Shown here piece after piece: positions 4,709-9,227 of a stretch of DNA of 9,227 nucleotides. The stretch covers positions 1 to 9,227 of the forward strand of contig SVKT01000061.1 of assembly GCA_015068335.1 (NCBI GenBank), in the 5' to 3' direction. The stretch's first letter is position 1, and the number at the start of each line of letters is the position of its first letter. Origin of the DNA: Oscillospiraceae bacterium. GTDB taxonomy: Bacteria; Bacillota; Clostridia; Oscillospirales; Oscillospiraceae. A model generated the notes under the pieces. It did not search any database. It was not told the origin of the DNA and was given only the letters and a program-made list of their open reading frames with translations. A program made the position numbers and the translations under genes.

Positions 4709-6331
4709 TTAATACATACCCATCTCGGGGTTGGGCATAGCGGGGGCAGGGGGCTCGGGCTTGTCGGCCACCAGGGACTCGGTGGTCAGCACCATAGCGG
4801 AGATGGAAGCGGCGTTCTGCAAAGCGGAGCGGGTAACCTTGGCGGGGTCGATGATGCCGCACTCGATCATATTGCAGTACTCTTCCTTGTAAGCATCGAA
4901 GCCGTAGCCGTTGACACCGGAGGAGCGGACCTTTTCCAGAATGACGGAACCATCCAGACCGGCGTTGGCGGCGATCTGACGGATGGGGGCTTCCAGAGCC
5001 TTGCAGATGATCTGGGCGCCGGTCTTTTCGTCGCCTTCCAGAGTGCCGATCAGGGCTTCCACGGCGGGGATCACGTTGGCGAAGATGGTGCCGCCGCCGG
5101 CGACAACGCCCTCTTCCACGGCAGCGCGGGTGGCGTTCAGGGCGTCCTCGATGCGGAGTTTCTTCTCCTTCATCTCGGTCTCGGTGGCAGCACCGACCTT
5201 GATGACGGCAACGCCGCCGGACAGTTTTGCCAGGCGCTCCTGCAACTTCTCCTTGTCGTACTCGCTGGTGGTGTTGGCGATCTGGCCGCGGATCTGGCTG
5301 ATGCGGTCGCGGATGGCCTGAGGATCACCGGCGCCGTCCACGATGGTGGTGGTCTCCTTGGTGACCTTGATCTGGCGGGCGCGGCCCAGCATAGAGATGT
5401 CGGCAGATTTCAGATCCAGACCGATCTCCTCGGTGATGACCATACCGCCGGTGAGGGTGGCGATGTCCACCAGCATTTCCTTGCGGCGGTCGCCGAAGCC
5501 GGGAGCCTTGACGCAGACCACGTTCAGGGTGCCGCGCAGACGGTTGACGATCAGGGTGTTCAGAGCCTCGCCCTCAACGTCCTCGGCCACGATGACCAGT
5601 TTCTTGCCGGACTGGACCAACTGTTCCAGAATGGGCAGCAGATCGGTGATGACGGAGATCTTCTTGTCGGTCACCAGCAGATAGGCGTCGTCGATGACAG
5701 CCTCCATCTTCTCGGTGTCGGTGACCATATAGGGGGTGATATAGCCGCGGTCGAACATCATACCTTCCACGACTTCGCTGTAAGTTTCAGCAGTCTTGGA
5801 CTCCTCGATGGTGATGACGCCGTCGGCGGAGACCTTCTCCATAGCCTCGGCGATCAGGGTGCCGATGAAATCGTCACCGGAGGACACGGCGCCGACGCGG
5901 GCGATGTCCTTGGAGCCGTCCACAGACTTGGACTGTGCCTTGACCTCGCTTACTGCGGCCTCAACGGCCTTGGCCATACCCTTCTTCACCACAACGGGGT
6001 TGGCGCCGGCGGCCAGATTTTTCAGACCCTCGCGGATCATAGCCTGTGCCAGCAACGTGGCGGTGGTGGTGCCGTCGCCGGCGATGTCGTTGGTCTTGGT
6101 GGAGACTTCCTTCACCAGTTGAGCGCCCATATTCTCAAAGGGATCGTCCAGTTCGATCTCCTTGGCGATGGTCACGCCGTCGTTGGTGATCAGGGGAGCG
6201 CCGTACTTCTTGTCCAGAACCACGTTGCGGCCCTTGGGACCCAGAGTGACCTTGACGGTATCGGCCAGAGTGTTAACGCCGGTTTCCAGAGCCTTGCGGG
6301 CATCTTCACCGCGCAGAATCAGTTTAGACAT
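4709..6331 (-). CDS. groEL: Chaperonin GroEL (Hsp60), 540 aa
   Basis: Cytosolic 60-kDa chaperonin that forms the double-ring folding chamber and hydrolyses ATP, capped by GroES. The N-terminus MSKLILRGEDARKALETGV, LGPKGRN (30-36), the ATP-site GDGTTT (85-90) and the family signature AAVEEGVVAGGG (403-414) are all present. So is the ATP-hydrolysis Asp, D396 in RIEDAL, which matches D398 of the E. coli protein. Length 540 is normal and the chain is uninterrupted. The tail ends PPAPAMPNPEMGMY and lacks the GGM repeats of E. coli GroEL, which is usual in Clostridia. Start: ATG at 6331, with GGAGGT seven bases ahead; the longer frame would begin at a TTG within that site. It lies 63 bases after groES and shares its CIRCE-controlled promoter. 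The last 47 bases are duplicated downstream. Confidence 0.99.
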   Translation of the reverse strand: MSKLILRGEDARKALETGVNTLADTVKVTLGPKGRNVVLDKKYGAPLITNDGVTIAKEIELDDPFENMGAQLVKEVSTKTNDIAGDGTTTATLLAQAMIREGLKNLAAGANPVVVKKGMAKAVEAAVSEVKAQSKSVDGSKDIARVGAVSSGDDFIGTLIAEAMEKVSADGVITIEESKTAETYSEVVEGMMFDRGYITPYMVTDTEKMEAVIDDAYLLVTDKKISVITDLLPILEQLVQSGKKLVIVAEDVEGEALNTLIVNRLRGTLNVVCVKAPGFGDRRKEMLVDIATLTGGMVITEEIGLDLKSADISMLGRARQIKVTKETTTIVDGAGDPQAIRDRISQIRGQIANTTSEYDKEKLQERLAKLSGGVAVIKVGAATETEMKEKKLRIEDALNATRAAVEEGVVAGGGTIFANVIPAVEALIGTLEGDEKTGAQIICKALEAPIRQIAANAGLDGSVILEKVRSSGVNGYGFDAYKEEYCNMIECGIIDPAKVTRSALQNAASISAMVLTTESLVADKPEPPAPAMPNPEMGMY

Positions 6332-6394
6332 ATTTTTTACCTCCAAAAAAGGGATTCGCTGTTGGCGAATAAGTTTACTTGTTGTGCGTGGCGT

Positions 6395-6679
6395 TTATTC
6401 CACGATGGCCAGAATGTCGTTCTGGCGGACGACCACATACTCGACATCTTCCAGATTGACCTTGGTGCCGGCGTACTGGCTGGTGATGACCTTGTCGCCG
6501 GGCTTCACGGTCATAACGATGTCCTTGCCGTCCACGTTGCCGCCGGGGCCGACGGAAATGACTTCTGCCACAGTGGGCTTCTCCTTGGCGGTGCCGGTGA
6601 GGATGATGCCGCCGCGGGTGGTCTCTTCGACCTCGACCATTTTCAGGATGACGCGGTCAGCGAGCGGGGTGAGTTTCAT
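6395..6679 (-). CDS. groES: Co-chaperonin GroES (Hsp10), 94 aa
   Basis: Seven-subunit lid of the GroEL chamber. The start MKLTPLADRVILK, the mobile loop around residues 16-33 with the GroEL-binding tripeptide IIL (25-27), the VISVGPG turn, and the end VEYVVVRQNDILAIVE are typical. Length 94 is standard. I start it at the ATG at 6679, with AAGGAGG about eight bases ahead; the 18-residue longer frame runs into the leader and has no family match. It is first in a two-gene operon with groEL, preceded by a perfect CIRCE element and a sigma-A promoter, so heat-shock control by HrcA is expected. Confidence 0.99.
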   Translation of the reverse strand: MKLTPLADRVILKMVEVEETTRGGIILTGTAKEKPTVAEVISVGPGGNVDGKDIVMTVKPGDKVITSQYAGTKVNLEDVEYVVVRQNDILAIVE

Positions 6680-6726
6680 AGGGAGTGCCTCCTTATAGTA
6701 TATTTTCATAAAAAACAAAATCAGCG

Positions 6727-6753
6727 TTAGCACTCAATGAAAAGGAGTGCTAA
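6727..6753. promoter_or_regulatory. CIRCE operator (HrcA binding site)
   Basis: TTAGCACTC, nine bases, then GAGTGCTAA: a perfect match to the CIRCE consensus. The arms extend by three more pairs (GCG/CGC, 6724-6756). It lies at and just after the predicted transcription start, where bound HrcA would block groESL until heat stress. Confidence 0.98.
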
Positions 6754-6761
6754 CGCCGTTT

Positions 6762-6790
6762 ATGATACCGCTTCTGCCCCCGTTTGTAAA
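6762..6790 (-). promoter_or_regulatory. Sigma-A promoter of groESL
   Basis: On the minus strand TTTACA (6785-6790) and TATCAT (6762-6767) are spaced by 17 bases and sit directly upstream of CIRCE. A 5-bp CCCCC/GGGGG dyad with a nine-base loop (6777-6795) overlaps the -35 box. Confidence 0.8.
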
Positions 6791-6833
6791 GGGGGATTTT
6801 GACAAAAGTTATGAAGAATCTGTAAATCCTTTT

Positions 6834-7772
6834 TTACTGGGCCGCAACGGCTGTGGCGTTGGGGTCGCAGCCCTTGGGGCCAAAGAAATTCACCTGTTTT
6901 TCCGACAAACGCATAACCACTTCCCGGCTGCGGAAGCACTCGCCGTCCAGAGAGGTGACGATGTCCTCCTCCGCAGTGATGCGGATCTCCTTTGCCTCGC
7001 TTACCTGAATGAGGCGGGGCGGCAACTCCCGGTGTTTGCCCTTAGAGTAGGGGCCGATGAGCCGGAGAAATTCCGGGCGGGTGACCTTGCGGATGACGAG
7101 CGCTTGCAGCACGCCGTCGTTCATACGAGCCTCCGGCACAGGGAAGAAGCCGCCGCCGTAGTAGCGGCCGTTGCACAGGGCGATCAGGGTAAAGCGGTCG
7201 GTGACGGGCTTGCCGCCGTCTATGGATACCGTCCACACGCGGCTGATGGCCGAGCCGAAAAAGTTCACGGCCACAGAGGCGATGTAACTGCCCATTCCGG
7301 AGAGGAGGGGGCCCTTGCCGTAGCGGTGGACGTCCTCGGCCACCCGGGCGTCCAGCCCGTTGCAGGCAATGGTCAGACAGAGGCGGCCGTTGCAGTCGAT
7401 GAGGTCGATGGGCTGCACGTCGCCGTCCCACAGATTTTCCGCGTCCTGAAATTTTTCGATGTCCGCGCCGAAGTTTTTCAAAAAGTCGTTGCCCGTGCCG
7501 ATGGGGATCACAGACATCGCGGCGTTGGGGAAGCCTGCGATGCCGTTTGCCACCTCGGAGACCGTGCCGTCGCCGCCGCAGGCGTAGATGCGCACGTCCT
7601 CGCCGGTTTCCGCCAGCCGCCTTGCGATGGCGGCGGCGCCGCCGGGGCGGTCGGTGAGCATACAGGCGCAGGTCAGGCCGTGGCGTTCCCGCAGGGCGTC
7701 CGCCATCGCGTAAATGCGGGAGGTCTGGTCTTTCTTCCCCGCGTGGGGATTGATGATGAATATGTGCTTCAA
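6834..7772 (-). CDS. Diacylglycerol/lipid kinase family protein (YegS/DgkB type), 312 aa
   Basis: ATP-dependent lipid kinase of the DAGK catalytic family, probably phosphorylating diacylglycerol or a related lipid at the inner membrane face to feed phospholipid recycling. The N-terminus KHIFIINPHAGKK is the family opening, GGDGT (66-70) is the nucleotide-binding loop, and GTGNDF (92-97) follows as expected. NGRYYGGGFFPVPEARMNDG (201-220) and LDGE (275-278), which carries the catalytic acidic residues, complete the set. Length near 300 is normal. Start: I choose TTG at 7772, because AGGTGA lies five bases ahead and the protein then begins exactly at the family N-terminus; the frame continues to a TTG at 7808. 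It follows the methyltransferase gene by 109 bases on the same strand and ends about 40 bases before the groESL promoter, with no clear terminator between. The exact substrate cannot be read from sequence. Confidence 0.92.
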   Translation of the reverse strand: MKHIFIINPHAGKKDQTSRIYAMADALRERHGLTCACMLTDRPGGAAAIARRLAETGEDVRIYACGGDGTVSEVANGIAGFPNAAMSVIPIGTGNDFLKNFGADIEKFQDAENLWDGDVQPIDLIDCNGRLCLTIACNGLDARVAEDVHRYGKGPLLSGMGSYIASVAVNFFGSAISRVWTVSIDGGKPVTDRFTLIALCNGRYYGGGFFPVPEARMNDGVLQALVIRKVTRPEFLRLIGPYSKGKHRELPPRLIQVSEAKEIRITAEEDIVTSLDGECFRSREVVMRLSEKQVNFFGPKGCDPNATAVAAQ

Positions 7773-7881
7773 GGCTGTCACCTGATTCTTTGTGTGAGGA
7801 TGGTTCAAGAATGCCGCAGATTTGGTAAAAAAGACACGGCAAAACAGAAAGGAGGACTTGTTCTTAACGAGGTCTTAACGG

Positions 7882-8994
7882 TTATCGGTTCTCGTACATA
7901 AACACGTCGCATTTCAGCATACCGTTGTAAAGTTTGCGCTTTTTGGTCGCATTCCGGCCGAAAGCGCGCTCGAACTCCGTGTGGGAGGAGAGCACCAGCA
8001 CCCGCCACTTGGGCGGCAGTTTGCGGCAGGCCGCGCCGAAGACGCGGTAGAGATCCTCCGCCTCCTGCTTTTCCAGCAGACGTTCGCCGTAAGGGGGATT
8101 GGTCACCAACTGGCCGTATTCACTGTCCCGGTGGAATTTGCCGGCGTCCGCCACTTCAAAGCGGATGCAGTCGTCCACGCCGGCCAGTTTTGCGTTGTGC
8201 TTTGCCAGTTCCACGGCGGCGGGGTCCAGGTCGCCGCCCCAGATGTCGTAGTTGCCGTGGAACTCCTTGTCCATCGCCTCGTCGGCGGCGTCCAGCCACA
8301 GTTTGGAATCCATATTCTTCCACTTTTGGGCGGAGAAACTGCGGTCTAAGCCGGGGGCGCGGTTTTTGGCGATGAGAGCGGCCTCGATGGGGATGGTGCC
8401 GCTGCCGCAGAAGGGATCGCAGAAGGGATCCCGGCCCCGGTAGCGGGCGAGAGTCACCATAGCGGCGGCCATCGTTTCCCGCAGAGGGGCGCCCATATTC
8501 TGGGCACGGTAGCCTCGCTTGTAAAGGCCTTCGCCGGAGGTGTCCAGATAGACGGAGGCGACGTCCTTGATGATGGCGAACTGCAACTGGTAGCGGGTGC
8601 CGGTCTCGGGGAGGGTCTCGCAGCCGTACACGTTGCCCAGCCGCCTGGCGGCGGCTTTCTTCACGATGGCCTGACAGGCCGGCACGGAATGGAGGGTGGA
8701 ATTGATGGAATAGCCCTTGACGGGGAACTCGCCGTCTTTGGGGATATAGTCCTCTAACGGCAGGGCCAGCACCCCCTGAAACAGGGACTCAAAGTCTTTG
8801 GCGGGGAAACTGCCCAGTTCCATCAGCACACGGGCGCCGCAGCGCAGGTTGATGTTCAATCGGGCGATGTCGGCCATCGTGCCGTCGCAGTGGACGCGGC
8901 CGTTTTCCGCGCGGACGTTGTTCAGTTGCAGGCGCTTCATTTCGTCTGCCACAATGGATTCCAGTCCGAACAGGCAGGGGACGGTCAGTGTCAT
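7882..8994 (-). CDS. THUMP-domain class I SAM-dependent RNA methyltransferase (RlmL/YpsC type), 370 aa
   Basis: Predicted N2-guanine methyltransferase of 23S rRNA. In E. coli the related RlmL domain modifies G2445; the same target here is inference. Residues about 1-50 form a ferredoxin-like N-terminal part (LTVPCLFGLESIVADEM) and about 50-155 the THUMP RNA-binding domain. The UPF0020 methyltransferase domain follows, with SAM motif DPFCGSGT (193-200), an acidic GGDLDP strand end (253-258), and catalytic NPPYGER (299-305). At 370 aa it is the usual single-domain Firmicute form, without the RlmK half fused in E. coli. Start: ATG at 8994 with AGGAGGT seven bases ahead; the extra 37 codons upstream look like leader sequence. 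Its promoter is at 9032-9060. The lipid kinase gene lies downstream and could be read by the same transcript. Confidence 0.95.
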   Translation of the reverse strand: MTLTVPCLFGLESIVADEMKRLQLNNVRAENGRVHCDGTMADIARLNINLRCGARVLMELGSFPAKDFESLFQGVLALPLEDYIPKDGEFPVKGYSINSTLHSVPACQAIVKKAAARRLGNVYGCETLPETGTRYQLQFAIIKDVASVYLDTSGEGLYKRGYRAQNMGAPLRETMAAAMVTLARYRGRDPFCDPFCGSGTIPIEAALIAKNRAPGLDRSFSAQKWKNMDSKLWLDAADEAMDKEFHGNYDIWGGDLDPAAVELAKHNAKLAGVDDCIRFEVADAGKFHRDSEYGQLVTNPPYGERLLEKQEAEDLYRVFGAACRKLPPKWRVLVLSSHTEFERAFGRNATKKRKLYNGMLKCDVFMYENR

Positions 8995-9031
8995 ATCCCG
9001 TACCTCCTTTGAAAATAGAAATAACAAAAGC

Positions 9032-9060
9032 AGTATAGCAGATTTTTCCGGAATGTGCAA
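9032..9060 (-). promoter_or_regulatory. Promoter of the RNA methyltransferase gene
   Basis: On the minus strand TTGCAC (9055-9060) and TATACT (9032-9037) are spaced by 17 bases. TGC directly before the -10 box makes it an extended -10 promoter. The leader is about 30 bases long. Confidence 0.75.
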
Positions 9061-9126
9061 CGCAGGGAGGAGGGGGCTTCTTTTGATTTTGTAACCGAAA
9101 TGCAATGGTAATTCAAAGGTGGATAT

Positions 9127-9134
9127 GCTATACT
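9127..9134 (+). promoter_or_regulatory. Possible divergent extended -10 promoter
   Basis: TGCTATACT on the plus strand (TATACT at 9129-9134, the TG at 9126-9127) repeats the extended -10 of the opposite promoter, but no good -35 box lies 17 bases upstream. The following bases to the window end form a GC-rich leader with a GCAGCG/CGCTGC stem and no start codon with a ribosome binding site, so any gene lies beyond the edge. Confidence 0.4.
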
Positions 9135-9227
9135 GAAAACAGCAGGCGTGGCAGCGAGACGCCGCTGCGAAAGTAAGCGGGTGTTTCAGGCGGTGTCAAG
9201 TTGAAGTTGCGCGCCTTTTCGGGGAAA

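Noticed and set aside
4599..4862. An open minus-strand frame of 87 codons overlapping the groEL end.
   Set aside because: It runs in another frame of the groEL coding sequence with an arginine- and proline-rich shadow composition and no ribosome binding site.
6747..7901. A long plus-strand frame (384 codons) opposite the lipid kinase gene.
   Set aside because: It is an antisense shadow of a GC-rich gene with clear kinase motifs on the other strand; the composition is H/V/G/A-rich with no domain pattern.
1..9227. Looked for CRISPR-like repeats, transposase genes, rRNA and a known toxin-antitoxin pair.
   Set aside because: No regularly spaced direct repeats, no transposase motifs, no rRNA sequence, and no partner gene beside fic were found by eye.

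Overview
The window looks like a chromosomal stretch of a Gram-positive Bacillota, most likely a GC-rich gut Clostridia (Oscillospiraceae-like). This is inferred from strong AGGAGG ribosome binding sites, sigma-A promoters with 17-base spacing, a perfect CIRCE operator before groESL, CCA-encoding tRNA genes, and a GroEL ending in a PNPEMGMY-type tail. No taxonomic search was possible.

Left part (1 to about 3960) is accessory DNA of lower GC. It starts with the 3' stump of one tyrosine recombinase whose stop overlaps the start of a complete second recombinase (303-1733, + strand). That second protein carries what looks like a second copy of its N-terminal arm-binding domain at its C-terminus. 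Next come two short minus-strand genes, a small Cys/His-rich protein and a DUF2188 protein, forming a mini-operon ending at a hairpin (1770-1795). A plus-strand promoter-hairpin-hairpin-U-tract cassette (2375-2495) looks like an undescribed small RNA gene. It faces a minus-strand Fic-domain AMP-transferase gene (2575-3648) with a near-consensus promoter whose -35 box runs into a 22-bp inverted repeat. The layout fits the remnant of an integrative element or island next to tRNA genes.

Middle part: bases 3756-3844 hold nothing I recognise. Two strong hairpin terminators follow (3845-3884 and 3961-3996), then a minus-strand tRNA operon transcribed Met(CAT), Glu(TTC), Val(CAC) from a TTGACA-17-TATAGT promoter. 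Between it and groEL (4330-4708) there is no convincing gene. Instead there is a second, isolated copy of the last 47 bases of groEL, its own terminator hairpin, and about 140 bases of GC-rich hairpin-forming sequence resembling an intergenic repeat.

Right part is ordinary core genome, all on the minus strand: an rRNA-type THUMP/SAM methyltransferase (7882-8994), a lipid/diacylglycerol kinase (6834-7772), then groES-groEL (6679 down to 4709) from a CIRCE-controlled promoter. The last 200 bases hold two divergent extended -10 promoters. The minus one serves the methyltransferase; the plus one points to a gene outside the window.

Working together: GroES and GroEL form the heat-inducible chaperonin, repressed by HrcA through CIRCE. 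The kinase and methyltransferase are housekeeping. The recombinases, Fic protein, small proteins and candidate RNA are probably mobile cargo. I see no CRISPR array, rRNA gene, transposase or complete known defence system.
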